From Chrysemys picta bellii (taxonomy: Eukaryota > Chordata > Testudines > Emydidae), in assembly GCF_011386835.1 (NCBI RefSeq), contig NC_088795.1, forward strand, positions 104,344,434 through 104,408,433: 64,000 nucleotides of DNA. Reading direction: 5' to 3'. Of the stretch, positions 21,890 to 34,387 are shown one piece after another; the stretch's first letter is position 1; each line of letters starts with the position of its first letter. The notes below the pieces were generated by a model. That model worked only from the letters and a program-made list of their open reading frames with translations. It had not been told where the DNA came from and made no database searches. The position numbers and the translations under genes are program-made.

Positions 21890-22830
21890 TTTGTTTAATT
21901 TTTTTTGGAGGGATGCTAAGAAGAAGATATTTGCTGAGTTGATAAGGATCATTGAAAGAAGAGATAACAATGATAGGGAAGAATTGGTAAAAATAAGAGC
22001 CGCTTAGGAGATGCAGAGAAATACACACAGAATCCAGATTTGATTGAAGAAACCACAGAACTGGAGGGGTGGGGGAAGAGTGCTGTTATTTCTGTGGCTA
22101 GAACATCCACAGTTTCTTCTACCTAATTAGAAAGAAGTTTGGATGTTCAGAAAAACCTACAAGATAAACATGCATAGTAGGTTGACCAGAAGGAAGATGT
22201 ACGGTTCAAATTACATTTCAGTGCCACATAAGAAATTAAGATTTTATTTGACTATAAAATGGAGTAGTGGAGGAACCACCTACTGTAAAAAAAAAAGGTA
22301 AATTTGAAAATGAGCTGTCAGAGTGGGAAAAAATTGGAGAATTGGAAGGCAAAGTCCACACATTAGAAAAATCTAATGAGAAAATGCAAAGGATAATAGA
22401 ATCTCAGCAGGTTCAGGTTGACAATATGCAGAATTGGATGAGATGTAATAATTTCTGAATAATTAGCATCTTGAAGGTCAGGGAAAGCTCTTACATGGAG
22501 GACTTTCATTTGCAAATTTTACATGTCCTTCTGGGTACCAGAAGCTTCTGAAATTCATTAGTTATTGAAAGTGCTTATAGACTAGGTATTATATTGTGTA
22601 ATGTTAATACCAGGACTGCTCCATAGGCAAATAACTGTGAAGACTTTGAACTTTAAGGATTTCTAAATTTGGCTGGATTGAAAGTGAATATGTTTTCAAA
22701 CTCTGCTAGGACAGCCATTCAGCAGGCGTTCTCACAAGAAATTCAACCAAGAGAAGACCCAGAGTTTCCCATATAGTCCAGCTACTTTGAGAGCATAGCA
22801 GTCTACTGGAGGATTGAACCAAGGTAAGGG
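21890..22830 (+). pseudogene. L1-like LINE ORF1 remnant
   Basis: A coiled-coil-like stretch at 22267-22460 (LEGKVHTLEKSNEKMQRIIE, then QVDNMQNWMRCNNF) is followed in frame after a stop by a start of RRM-like sequence. ENWMRRNNLRI-type wording is the standard junction of L1/Tx1 ORF1 coiled coil and RRM. Upstream and downstream parts are recognisable only in pieces. The protein would have been an RNA-binding chaperone for retrotransposition. Many stops; dead. Confidence 0.65.
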
Positions 22831-22975
22831 ATCTCCTATGTAGGTAAAACCAATGGATTATTCACCATCTCCCTGCTGCCAGCACAGAAGTTTGAGTGGA
22901 TAGTGCAATGGGGATGTAGTTAGTTCCTTTAGCTCCACCTGCTATTTCAGTTGGTAGCCAATGTAATTTACAGAA

Positions 22976-23142
22976 TTCAGGAGCAGGGCCGGCTCCAGGC
23001 ACCAGTGGAGGAAGCACATGCCTGGGTGGCACATGCTAAGGGGCGGCATTCCGTACATTCTTGGGCCGGCACAGTCTGAGCGTTTTTTGTTTTTTGTTTT
23101 GCTTGGGTCGGCAAAAATGGTAGAGCTGGCCCTGTTCAGGAA
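22976..23142. mobile_element. hAT MITE (CAGGGCCRGCTC ends)
   Basis: Element 22984-23134, 151 bp. Ends are CAGGGCCGGCTCCA and the inverse CAGGGCCAGCTCTA. The 8-bp duplication is TTCAGGAG and TTCAGGAA with one mismatch. Non-coding. Confidence 0.85.
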
Positions 23143-24417
23143 ACCCTGGGGGCCAAAACCAGCACACAGTTGGTCTAGATTTTTGCACCCAGACCAAACT
23201 CTTCTGTCAACTCCGCATATGAGGATTTACCCAATCTATTTTGGCAGAATTGTGAGTTTTCATATGAAAGTGCAGCCTGGAGTTCATTACTCAGCAAGAC
23301 TACTTTGTATTATTGGTATTGCAATAGCACCCAGAAGCACCAATGAAGATTAGGGACACACTGTTTTGGAGACAGGGAGCTGATACGAATAACATAATGA
23401 GAGATAGTCCCTGCCCAAATGATTTTACACTCCAACTCAGATAGGGAGAAAACCTCAGTTTTTTCTTTAATTCTGTAGATACATAAAATTATGATGATTT
23501 TTGGTCTCAGTGTACCAGTAACAAAGTAGTTAATCTGTTATTACAAAGAAAAGAAGCAGTTTAGGAGTTTCTCCAGAGCAATCATATTGTGTGGTTATTG
23601 TTCAGGAGGAAACAATTAGGAAAGATCCAAGAACCCTGAATTTCAAATTGGAAGAGAAGAAAAGCTTCAACTAGGGAATGGAATGGTGGGGTTTTGTTAA
23701 TGACTCGGGAGAACAGGCTGCTTTGAAAAAGAAGGAGCTGACAAATTGAGGGATTGAGTAAATTCTGATGACTCATGTATGGAGCTAATTTTTTAGGTTT
23801 TGTTTGTTTGGGGATTTTTTGCTTGCTTGGGGAAGTTAGGATATACAATTATGTAGAGCTGAATAAGTGGTATGAAGAGTTAATTATGCATCAAAAAGAA
23901 AGTAAACAGCTAACATAACATTAATTTTTGGAATTTTGGAATGTTGAAGGCACTCAGTGACAGATTTGAAGAAAATGTTTATGCATTTGTAAACTAGACT
24001 TTCTTTTATTATCAGCGATACACTTGATAAAAACAGTTACAATTGGTTTAGGGAAGGTGATGCAACTTTCTTTTCAGGAGCTGTTTAGGATGCAGAACTT
24101 ATGCAAGGTTAATGGTATTGCATTAATGAAACTCATTCTTACTATAGAAGGCGATGCACTGGAATTTATAGGAAACTAGGAGCAAGACAGATATTGATGA
24201 TCAATAGTTATGTTCCAGGGGTAAGATTCCTAGTTGGTGTAAATTGGCTTAGCTCCATTGACTTCAAGCTTTCTCTGGCATCAGGTGTTTAAAATATCTC
24301 CTGTTTAATGAGAAGCATGCTGGTTTCAACTTTGGAACTGATTTTATGAAGGTGGGTGATAATTTTAATTGGAGGCAAGGTAGAACACAGAATCCAAGTT
24401 GTGCTGAAGTGTTCATA
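23143..24417. other. Non-coding interval
   Basis: No gene. Possibly more L1-derived sequence between 23900 and 24380, but not provable by eye. TAGTTGGTGTAAATTGGCTT at about 24232 is a common reptile repeat word. Confidence 0.3.
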
Positions 24418-27160
24418 GAAGCATAGAATCATAAAAGATTAGTGTAGGAAGAGACCTCAGGAGGTCATCTAGTCCAACCACTTCTCGAAGCAGGACCAAC
24501 CCCAACTAAATCATCCCAGCTAGGGCTTTGTCAAGCCATGCCTTAAAAACCTCTAAGTATGGAGATTACACCACCTCCCTAGGGAACCCATTCCAGTGCT
24601 TCACCACCCTCCTACTGAAATACTTTTTTCCTAATATACAACATAGACCTTCCCCACTGCAACTTGAGACCACTGCTCCTTATTTTGTCATCTGCCACCA
24701 ATAAGAACAGCCTATCTCCATCCTCTTTGGAACCCCCCTTCCAGTAGTGGAAGGCTGCTATCAAATCCCCCCCTTACTCTTCTCTTCTACAGACTAAATA
24801 AGCCCAGTTCCCTTAGCCTCTTCTCATAAATCATTATCCCCAGCCCCCTGATCATTTTCATTGCCCTCTGCTGGACTCTCTCCAATTTGTCTACATCCTT
24901 TCTGTAGTGGGGGGCCCAAAACTGGATGCAATGCTCCAGATGTGGCCTCACCAGTGTCGAATAGAGGGGAATAATCACTTCCCTCAATCTGCTGGCAATG
25001 TTCCTACAATTCAGTTGTTAGCCTTCTTGGCAACAAGGGCACACTGTTGATTCATATCCAGCTTCTTGTCCCCTGTAATACCCAGGTCCTTTTCTGCAGA
25101 ACTGCCACTTAGCCAGTCAGCCCCCAGCCTGTAGCGGTGCATGGGATTCCTCTGTCCTAAGTGCAAGACTCTGCACTTGTCCTTGTTGAAGCTCATCAGA
25201 TTTCTTTTGGCCCAATCCTCCCATTGTCTAGGTCACTCTGGACCCTAGCCTTACCCTCCAGCATATCTACCTCTCCCCACAGCTTAGTGTCATCTGTGAA
25301 CTTGCTGCGGGTGCAATCCATCCCATCATCTAGATCATTAATGAAGATGTTGAACAAAACCAGCCCCAAGACTGACCTCTGCAGCATTCTACTTGATACC
25401 AGCTGCAAACTAGACATTGATCGTTTGATCACTACCCATTGAGCCCAACAATCTATCCACCTTTCTATCCACCTTATAATCCATTCATCCACTCCATACT
25501 TCTTTAACTTGCTGGCAAGAATACTGTGGGACACCATATCTAAAGCTTTGCTAAAGTCAAAGTATATAACATCCACTGCTTTCCCCATATCCACAGAGCC
25601 AGTTATCTCCTCATAGAAGGCAATCAGGTTAGTCAGGCATGACTTGCCCTTGGTGAATCCATGTTGACTGTTCCTGATCACCTTCCTCCCCTCCAAGTAC
25701 TTCAGAATGGATTCCTTGAGGACCAGCTCCATGATTTTTCCAGGGACTGAGGTGAGACCGACCTGTCTGTAGTTCCCTGGATTCTCCTTCTTTCCTTTTT
25801 TAAAGATGGGCACTATTTGCCTTTTTCCATTAATCCGGGACCTTCCCCAGTCCCTATGCGTTTTGAAAGATAATGGCCAATGGTTCTGCAATCACATCAG
25901 CCAACTCCCTCAGCACCCTTGGATGCATTGCATCTGGCTCTTTGGACTTGTGCATTCCATACCCTGTTCTTTCACCACTGAGGGCTGCTCACCTCCTCCC
26001 CATACTATGCTTCCCAGTGCAGCAGTCTGGGAGCTGACCTTGTCTGAAGACCAAGGCAAAAAAAGCATTGAGTACTTCAGCTTTTTCCACATCATCTGTC
26101 ACTAGGTTGCCTCCCCCATTCAGCAAGGGTCCCACACTTTCCCTGACATTCTTCTTGTTGCTAACATATCTGTAGAAACTCTTCCTGTTACCCTTGACAT
26201 CCCTTGCTAGCTGCAACTTCAATTGTGCTTTGGCCTTCCTGATTACACCCCTGAATGCTTGAGCAATATTTTTATACTCCTCCCAAGTCATCTGTCCATG
26301 TTTCCACTTCTTGTAAGTTTCCTTTTTGTATTTAAGCTCACCGAAGATTTCACTGTTAAGCCAAGCTGGTCGCCTGCCATATTTTCTATTCTTTCTGCAC
26401 ATCTGGATGGTTTGTTCCTGCGCTCACAGTAAGGCTTTTTTAAAATACAACCAGTTCTCCTGGATTCCTTTCCCCCTCATATTAGCCTCCAAGGGGTTCC
26501 TGCCCATCAGTTCCCCGAGAGAGTCAAAGTTGGCTTTTCTGAAGTCCAGGGTCCGTATTCTGCTGCTCTCCTTTCTTCCTTTAGTCAGGATCCTGAATTC
26601 AACCATCTCATGGTCACTGCTGCTCAGGTTGCCACCCATTTCTACTTCCCCCATCAATTCTTCCCTGTTTGTGAGCAGCAGCTCCAGAGGAGCATGGCAC
26701 CTAGTTGGTTCCTCCAGCACTTGCACCAGGACATTGTCCCCAACACTCTCCAAAAAACTTTCTAGATTGTCTCTGCACTGCTGTATTGCTCTCACAGCAG
26801 ATATCAGGGTGATTGAAGTTCCCCAGGAGAATCAGGGCCTCTGATCTGGAAACTTCTGTTAGTTGTCTAAAGAAAGCCTCGTCTACCTCATCCTCTTGGT
26901 CTGGTGGTCTATAGCAGATGTCCACCATGACATCACCCTTGTTGCTCTCACCTCTAAACTTAACCCAAAGACTTTCAACGGGCTTTTTTCCAGTTTCATA
27001 CTGGAGCTCTGAGCAATCATACTGCTCTCTTACATACAGTGCAACTCCGCCCCTTTTCTCCCCCACCTGTCCTTCCTATTTTATACCCATCTATGACAGT
27101 GCTCCTGTCATGTGAGTTACCCCACCAAGTCTCTGTTATTCCAGTTATGGAAGTATTCCT
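24418..27160 (-). mobile_element. CR1 LINE, 5' truncated, 2.7 kb
   Basis: A long minus-strand CR1. From high to low coordinate: the end of the APE-type endonuclease (27066-26424; GGVALYVREQYDC, ICYRPPDQ, LLGNFNHPDICC), a linker (26402-25989), then reverse transcriptase (25891-25196; RQVGLTSVPGKIMEL, HGFTKGKSC, YFDFSKALDMVSHS, and FTDDTKL where the family has the catalytic ADD/TDD motif), and the C-terminal region (25196-24787; [34 protein letters not shown]). The 3' UTR ends near 24418 with the ATTCTATG-type tail. Frameshifts and stops make it inactive. The plus-strand ORFs over it are antisense shadows. Confidence 0.93.
25196..25891 (-). pseudogene. CR1 ORF2 reverse-transcriptase fragment
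   Basis: The longest intact stretch of the CR1 above: 231 codons of RT. RT motif order is visible: fingers (VPIFKKGKKENPGNYRQ), HGFTKGKSC, the first Asp in IYFDFSKAL, then FTDDTKLW with the catalytic Asp pair. The usual PQGSVLGP motif is degraded to LQRSVLGL. Ends by frameshift, not at a true stop. Confidence 0.85.
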
Positions 27161-27244
27161 AACTGGTGAGTTAGATGTAGACTGTTCCTAGTGGTTATGG
27201 TTCCAACCTCATTCCAAAGTCAGAAAGGGACTCTTTTGTTTCAT

Positions 27245-27270
27245 TTTAGGAAGGAAGGAAGGAAGGAAGT
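27245..27270. repeat. (GGAA)n microsatellite
   Basis: Short run of AGGA/GGAA units. Confidence 0.8.
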
Positions 27271-28228
27271 AGGAAAATTCAGTGTCCTGCACAGAACTTA
27301 CATAGGCTTAGCATAATTTTATTTGTATTTGTTTTTATAATTAAGACAGATAATACTGATTTTCTATTTGTATCTATTTACATTTTCATATTTGTGGGAA
27401 ATTTGGGGATTTCAGACAGTTATTTAATAACAGTAGACATTGAGATCCAAATAGTTAAAGCTTTATGACCATTAACACACAAAATGTCAACATTTATAAA
27501 GTAAATATCCGTAAATCAAACTCTAAGTTCTCAAGAAGCATTTTTTTGTAATTTCCCCATCTGTGTTATCAATGGAGATATTCTGTCATCGTTTTTTGTG
27601 TATCCAGTGACACTGAAATTTACCAACATGTACAGATAAAAGTCTAATCCATCTAAGCCTAAATATACAGCAGTGGCAAAGTCAAAGCCACAAATGCTCT
27701 ACCAAAACCAAAAACAGTTGCATAGTCTGTGTCATAGCAAATTAAGAGAAGTATATGAGCTAGTGGTCTATGAAAATGAAAAAGGGAACCCAGGTTTGCC
27801 TAAGGGAAGAAGGTAATAGGCCAGAGAAAGAATTTTGTCAGTGTCTATAACTGTCTTCTACTCCCAGGAAGACAACACTTGTAGTGAAGTGTAAGGAGTT
27901 TGTTGGGGGCAGAAGGATTGTAGAATAAGGGTTTAAGGGCCTATTTGAGAATATAGGATTTGCAAACTTGATCAGCCCAAGCCTCTGGCAATGTACAATG
28001 CCTGAAGGAGGGGGGAAACTCATCAAGCATTTACACCAACCGTGCTACAGTGTACGGGGGGGGGGGGGGAGGAGGATGACCTTCCTGACTCCAGTGCCAA
28101 TAAACTGATGCCCTGACGCATGGGGAAGGATTTTAAAGTTTCAGATAAACTTTGCATATGTATTCATTTATTTATCCAATCTAAAACATGAACAAATTGA
28201 TAAAGCAAAATTCATTCATTCATTCTAC
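27271..28228. other. Non-coding interval with a G run
   Basis: AT-rich sequence with no gene. An uninterrupted G tract (about 14 bases) lies near 28057-28070. Confidence 0.45.
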
Positions 28229-28988
28229 CATTGTAGACCAAACCAGGACTTTCGGGATGATGGAAGTGTACGGGTTTAAAAAGCGGGCAAACCAGGAGAT
28301 TTTTAGACTGCTAAAAGTCTGGTGGCGCAGCAGGGGTAAGGCAGACTCCTTACCTGTCCTGGCTCCGTGCTGCTCCTGCAAGTGGCCATCCCATCCCTGA
28401 AGTCCTGGGGAGGGGGACACAGCATCTCCACATGCTGCTCCTGCCCCAAGCTCTGACTCCACAGGTCCCATTGGCCGGGAACTGTGGCCAATGGAAGCAG
28501 CAGGGGCAGTGCCGCTGATCCCCCCCACCTAAGTGCCGCTGCCAGAGGGATGTGCTGGTTGCTTTTGGGAGCCACCCGAGGTAAGTGCCACCTAGCCGGA
28601 CCTCACCTCCTCCTGTACTCCAACCCCCTGCCCCAGCCCAGAGCCCACACCCAAACTCCCTCCTAGATCTTGCACCCCTCACCCCCTCCTACACCCAACT
28701 CCCTCCCAGAGCCTGCACCCCCTCCCGCACTCCAACCCCCTGCCCTAGCCCATTTTCCCCTCCACACCCCCTCCACACCCAAACTCCCTCCTAGAGCCAA
28801 AACCCCGCATCCCCTCCGGCAATCCAACCCCCCCGCCCCACCTTGGTGAAAGGGAGTGAGGGTGGGGGAGAGTGAGCAACAGAGAGAGGGGGAATGGAGT
28901 GAATGGGGGCGTGGGCTCAGAGAAGGGGCAGGGAACGGGGTGGACAAGAGCATTTGGTTTTCTGCAATTAGGCAGTTGGCCACCCTAT
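28229..28988. mobile_element. GC-rich non-autonomous DNA element
   Basis: The right end is the inverse of AGGGTGGCCAACTGCCTAAT, a terminus I know from reptile DNA transposons. The interior is C-rich with repeated CTCCYAGAGCC and CCCAACTCCCTCC words that make chance ORFs on both strands. The left boundary is uncertain. Confidence 0.45.
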
Positions 28989-29689
28989 TCAAATCTTGTC
29001 TAGTTTATAGAACTCAGATTGTGATTCTACTTTTATTTCATAGATAACCAACTTTGATCTGTACACTTATTACTTATAATTACTTAAAATCTATCTTTCT
29101 ATAGTTAATAAATCTGTTTTATATTTTACCTAAAACAGTGGGTTTTGGTATAAAGTGCTTAGGAAATTTGCTCAGGAACAAGAGCTGGTTCATGTCCTCT
29201 CCACATTAAGAGAGAGATACTGCGTAATAAACTTACACTGGTCACCTGGGCAAAACAGTACTGCTCTTGGACCCTAGGCTGGGGAGCTGAGGGAATGGCT
29301 GGAGCGTCTCTATTGTTAGTTCATGAGTGGCAGGAGAAGCATTCATGTAATTCTGCTGTATGTGTCCCTGCCTATGGATGTCTGTGCAAGTGCAGGACCT
29401 GGAGTGGTTTGCAGCTTGTCACAGCATGAGAGGGAGTCCAGGTTGGTAAGAGAGAGGGCTCAGCGGTACTCCAGTTCCAGGTTGCACCCTGGGGAATCCA
29501 TCACACTCACCAACTCTGATATTAGATGTAATCACTTGGCTGACAAGGTTTGATTTTAAACATTTATTCTTGTTATGTAGCCTGTTAAGCAATGCTGAGA
29601 AAGAGACCACAATGGAATTGGAAAGTGATACTACAGCTTGGTCAAATATATGTGCGGCAAGCTATTTACTGATAAACTTTTCAAAAGCA
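28989..29689. other. Non-coding interval
   Basis: No gene recognised. Poly(A)-like words are present, but there is no ORF above 80 codons. Confidence 0.35.
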
Positions 29690-30081
29690 CTTAAGTGATC
29701 ATAAGTCCCATGTTCAAGGTTACTTAGGCACTTAGGGCAGATTTTTAAAGGTATTTTGATGCCTACCTCCCATTGATGTCAAAGGGCATTAGGCACCTAA
29801 ATGCCTTGGGCCAATTTTCAAGGGTATTTAGGTGCCTAAATATCCTTATAGGCATCTAGTGGGATTTTCAAAAGTGCCTAAACAAGTTAGGGGTCTAACT
29901 CCCATTAGAAGTCTTATGGCAATTTTGAAAAATCCACTAGTCACCTCTCTGTATCTTTGGGCACCTAAATACTATTGTAACTCTGGCCCTTAGGAGCCTA
30001 AGTCCCACTGAAAGTCAAGACTTAGATTTAGAAGCGTTCAGTCATAATCCCACAGATGGTAGACTTAGACTCCTAAATGTC
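29690..30081. repeat. Palindromic MITE-like repeat, left part
   Basis: Repeated GGCACCTAAATGCCT and TTTTCAAAAGTGCCTAA-type blocks in both orientations. It resumes after the MITE at 30085-30608 (30612-30690: TAGGCTCCTAAGTCA, GGTGCTTTTGAAA), so it was interrupted by that insertion. Confidence 0.55.
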
Positions 30082-30611
30082 TAAGGCCTGGTCTATCCTG
30101 CAAAGTTAGATCTATTTAAGGCAGCTTACATCAACCTAACTCTGTAAGTGCCTACACTACAATGGAGCTCCCACCAATGTAAATCGCCCACTACAATGAT
30201 TTAATAATTCCACCTCTGCAAGTGGCATGGTACTTAGGTCTATGTAGTTATGGTGACACACTGTCTATATAGACACTGTATTACTTATATTGCTTGTAGA
30301 TTGTCAGCCCCATTGTAGGCGCCACACCTGGGGGCTGACAGCCCAATCTGTCACCCCTGGGGCAGGTAGGGGTCTCCAGCTGTGAGCCCCACATCAGGCT
30401 CGCAGGTTGGGCTGTCAACCCCAGAGAATGGGGGAGCCTTCAGCAGCCAGTGCCCCACAACGCTCCACTTCCCTTGGTGAGAGCACTTCTGGTGAGGATG
30501 AACACTGTCAACAAAAGGAGCGTAGTGTCCATGTGAACCGCCACTTGAATTACTGCGGTGGCTGTACATCAACTTAAGTCGACTTAATTTTGTAGTGTAG
30601 ATGAGGCCTAA
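30082..30611. mobile_element. Harbinger MITE, 524 bp
   Basis: Ends are GGCCTGGTCTATCCTGCAAA on the left and the inverse of TTTTGTAGTGTAGATGAGGCC on the right. It is flanked by a perfect 3-bp TAA duplication (30082-30084, 30609-30611), the Harbinger signature. The outer bases match the right end of the autonomous element at 62667, so that element or a close relative could have moved it. Non-coding. Confidence 0.85.
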
Positions 30612-30690
30612 TGTCTAAGTCACTTTTCAAAATAGGATTTAGGCTCCTAAGTCATTCAGGTGCTTTTGAAATATTTAATCCATGGGTTTA

Positions 30691-31113
30691 CATGTTCGAA
30701 GTGCAGTATGAATTAAGCTTTTTCAGAGAGCACTGTTAATGTGATATAATATAAAGTGACACGAACATGGGATAAGAATGTCCCTACATATGTATTTTTT
30801 TGTCCCTCTGTAATGGACATTGGATGAAATTCACATCTCCTGCAAATGGGCTTGATCAGGTGAAGTGTGGGTGCCCTGGGGAGATGAAATTTGCAACCCA
30901 CCCTTGTTAAAGGTGCAGGATTACAGGATAACTCACACCCCATCACAACTCAAGTCTATACGTTGCATTGTTGATTGCAGCCCCACTATGATACTTGTAA
31001 GTGATGTTAGATGATATATACTATCACTTGTGAGGGGTGTTAGAGCTAACGGGTTTATATAATTAGGGATCTGCTGGCCTTTCCCTAATGTCAACCTGTG
31101 CACCAGCCTCTAT
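30691..31113. other. Non-coding interval
   Basis: Nothing recognised. Confidence 0.35.
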
Positions 31114-31510
31114 GGATATGTCTACACCTCATTATAAACCTGGGCTCAGACTCCCCACATCCCCTATCATCCACACACAAATCTGTCTGACTTGGGTCAG
31201 CAAACACGCACATCTCAGCTCCTAGAACCCACCAAGGGGGGTTGGTCTGAGGCCAAGTTCCACTGAGATGCTGGTTCAAGGCCTGTCATCTTGCAGTGTG
31301 GATGCAGCTCATGCTAAAGACCCGAGTCAAAAATCTACATAATGCAGAACGGATGCATTAGCACGGTTGTAAGACCTGGATCCAGCAACTGTTAACTCAG
31401 GTTTACAACACAATGTAGATGCTCAGTCATGGGCTTGGAAACAATAAGTCCACAAGCACAGGTCTACACAAACCTAGGTTAACAATGCAGTATAATTAAG
31501 GTCCAGAAAG
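31114..31510. mobile_element. Possible degraded Harbinger-type MITE
   Basis: ATATGTCTACACCTCATTAT at the left and internal inverse pieces (AAACCTGGGCTCAGAC; AACTCAGGTTTACAACAC) suggest a palindromic MITE. Boundaries are not clear. Confidence 0.35.
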
Positions 31511-32484
31511 AAAACCCCTCCTTATGGGCCTGGCACTCCACTGCCCTGACCCTTGTATAGTTATTTACATCTATGTCACAGAAATGTAAACTGGCTTTAA
31601 AATTCCAGACCATTTGGATTTGGTTGTATTTACTCTCACTTTCACAAGTGTAAATAAGTTGTAGAGATCAATACAGCATAGGGAGGTGGATGAACCAGGT
31701 GACCTAACAAGTCTTTCATTTCTAATTTCTGCGAGTCTGTAATTGGGTTTAAATGCAAATGAAAAAATTGGAAAAAGTAGAAAAGTTCATTACTTGATCT
31801 GTGGCTTTATTATATGAGCTGGATGATTACATGCATGACTGATGAAAAAAAAAAGAATCACTGAGGGTAATTGGGGGAAATCAGAGTCCAAGAAGGTAAT
31901 TTATTTAATTCTTTTGAGGAAACACATACAGTGTTTAAAACATTTTATGTGAATCTTTATAAACTCTCAGAGGAGGTGGATTCAAATGATTCCTTGGGTC
32001 TATGAAATCTATCTAAATGATCTCCAGAGGCTAGAGAAAGTTTCAGGATATTTAGTATATATTGGTTCAACTACAGATAAACTTTAATATGGGGAAAATT
32101 ACAAGAATAAATAGCTTAATTTCAAAGACCAAATCCTTTTTCCTTATTCTTGTGGATAGTCTTATTGACTTGTGTTGACTTCAGTGGGACTTTTCAGATG
32201 AACAAGGTAAACAGGATTGACCCGAAATTATCAAGCTTTTAACAATAATGTAGTTCATTTTTTCTGTAGATGCTGAGATCTTGCTCGCTAGAGATTTAAT
32301 TTCTGATGTTCTGGAGCAAACACTTCTAGTTTTAAATGCATTAACTGGTTGAAATATTTCTGTTGCTCTACAAGGGGATATGCAATAAAATTGAAAGGTG
32401 GCAAATTTAAAACTGACGAAAGGAAATATGTTTTCACACAGTGAACAAGTAGTCTTTTGAATTCATTCCCACAAGATACCATAG
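31511..32484. other. Non-coding interval
   Basis: AT-rich, nothing recognised. Confidence 0.35.
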
Positions 32485-32890
32485 GACCACAATAGCAGTC
32501 CGTCTAGTCCAATATCCTGTCATCAACAATGACAGCTTCTTCATTCTTCAGTGAGAATGCAAGAAAACCTACAGCAAGCAGCCATGGGATACCCTGCCTC
32601 CAGGGAAACTTCCTTCCTAGCCCTAACCCCCCAGAGTTGGAGGTTGATTTATGCCACTTAATATTTTCCCGCAATTTAGGAGGCTTTTAGCAACAGTGTA
32701 CATCAGTCCCTCCTATTCTCTACCTGTGGCACATAATAGTCTAATCTCCTGTGGGCTGTAATATTTTGGTCTCATTTTGGTTGTTGGGTTTAGTGTATGG
32801 GTACTGGGTGGTGTTGGTGTCCTGTGACATACGGGAGATCAAATTAGATGATCTAGTGGTCCCTTTTGTCCTTAAACCTCTATGACTTTC
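32485..32890 (+). mobile_element. CR1/L3-type LINE 3' UTR
   Basis: GTCCGTCTAGTCCAATATCC, CCTGCCTCCAGGGAAACTTC and finally CTAGTGGTCCCTTTTGTCCT give the order of a long CR1/L3 tail. It shares its end with 12790-12945. Confidence 0.7.
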
Positions 32891-34164
32891 TGTGGGTTTA
32901 TATCCTTTCCAAAGCTCAAGTTTATTTCTTTTAATAATTACTATTGTAACTCTGGATATTCGTGTTATATATTTAAGAATCTTGCTAAACTCTTAACCTC
33001 AGTGATATCTTACGGTAGGCACTCAATGTCTTACAGGATTGGACCAATATTCAGCTCTAGCAAAACTGCATGTTTCAAGTGTTACTAGACTATATAAAAA
33101 AATCACTAGAAAAAAAATCCAAAACTTTTTTTGGTTTACTACACCACATATAGATCTCAACACAAAATATAAATTAAAATAAAACTATATTTGACTACAT
33201 TAGTTCTCCCATAACTTGAGAAGTACACACACATATTATACATGTTTGTTTTTAATTCCAAAAAAGATTTTAAAAAATTACTTCTAGGTTAAGAGCGTTT
33301 GTCTGAGAAATTTCAGCACACAGTGGATTTATAGGCTTAGTCATACAATGCCTGAAAAAGAGGGTTGATTAAGAAAGAGTAAAAAAACCCAACAACGACT
33401 ATAATGACTGTAGCATGTGGTGCCATAATATCAAATTTCCTTTGCAGAGTTTATTTTTCAACATTATGACCTTATAGTCCCATTCTCAGTGACAGTGATG
33501 CTAATCCATTCCAGTAGAAAGAAGTCTAATGTTAAAAGGCCCTAATCATAAAAAAATAAAATAAAATAAATCACTGGTTTTGTGATTATGATATAGTGCA
33601 AGAAGGGAGGAAATGTGTTATGCACTTTTACAGAATAAAATATGCTTTTCTGCATATCATGAAACTCTTTTTTTCCCCTGCAGGTGACTCGGTCGCTCTC
33701 TGCTCGCTCCACAGAGATATGAATAATGTCTAAAGCATGGTGGAATTGGAAGGAAAAAAAGGCATTCAGAAGTTGAGCTTGGAAAAAATTGTGTATTCAT
33801 GAAAAGAAGAAACCCTTTGAAAATAGAAGCAGTAACCTTGAGCTGCAGTTATTTTGTATCAGCCAGCTATGAAAAAACTTGTTGGGGATTCAGAAATTAT
33901 TTTGCTATTCCTCAATAATAAGTAATGATTGCTTGAATAAAGTCATCCTATATGCATACATACAAGCATATGCACTGGGGGCCGGATTCCGTTCTCCTAG
34001 GATTCTGTTTCTCCTGTGACAGAAATTACAGCCAATCTACATACAGAAACATCAATATTATGTTTCCAAGTTATTTCTCTTAGTTAGATAAACACATTAA
34101 CCTAACCTCTGCCTCACCCATCACCAATATACTACAGAGTGAAAAAAGTTCCTTCCAGTAGATT
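32891..34164. other. Non-coding interval
   Basis: AT-rich. A pyrimidine-tract plus CAG (TTTTTTCCCCTGCAG ending about 33684) is acceptor-like, but no coding exon follows. Confidence 0.35.
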
Positions 34165-34262
34165 CATACATTTGAAGGCCAGAATGGACGAGAGGAATCA
34201 TCTGACTTTCTGTATAACACAGTCCACATAATTTCATCCAGTAATTCCTACATCAATCTCAT
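34165..34262 (-). mobile_element. CR1-type LINE tail
   Basis: GATTCATACATTTGAAGGCC then AGAATGGACGAGAGGAATCA, the inverse of the same tail type as 9184-9285. Confidence 0.7.
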
Positions 34263-34387
34263 TAATTTGTGGTAGTACTTCAGAATATCTTTTAAAAAAG
34301 AAATAACATTGTATTGGGGTTTTAGTTGATGGAGATGGAGGGGAGGAAGTGATGCTGTGACCCCCTGGCACGAGCTTGCAATGCTAA

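Noticed and set aside
26326..26844. 172-codon plus-strand ORF
   Set aside because: Antisense of the CR1 endonuclease region.
33665..33750. A host exon after an acceptor-like TTTTTTCCCCTGCAG
   Set aside because: No coding frame, donor or conserved protein follows.
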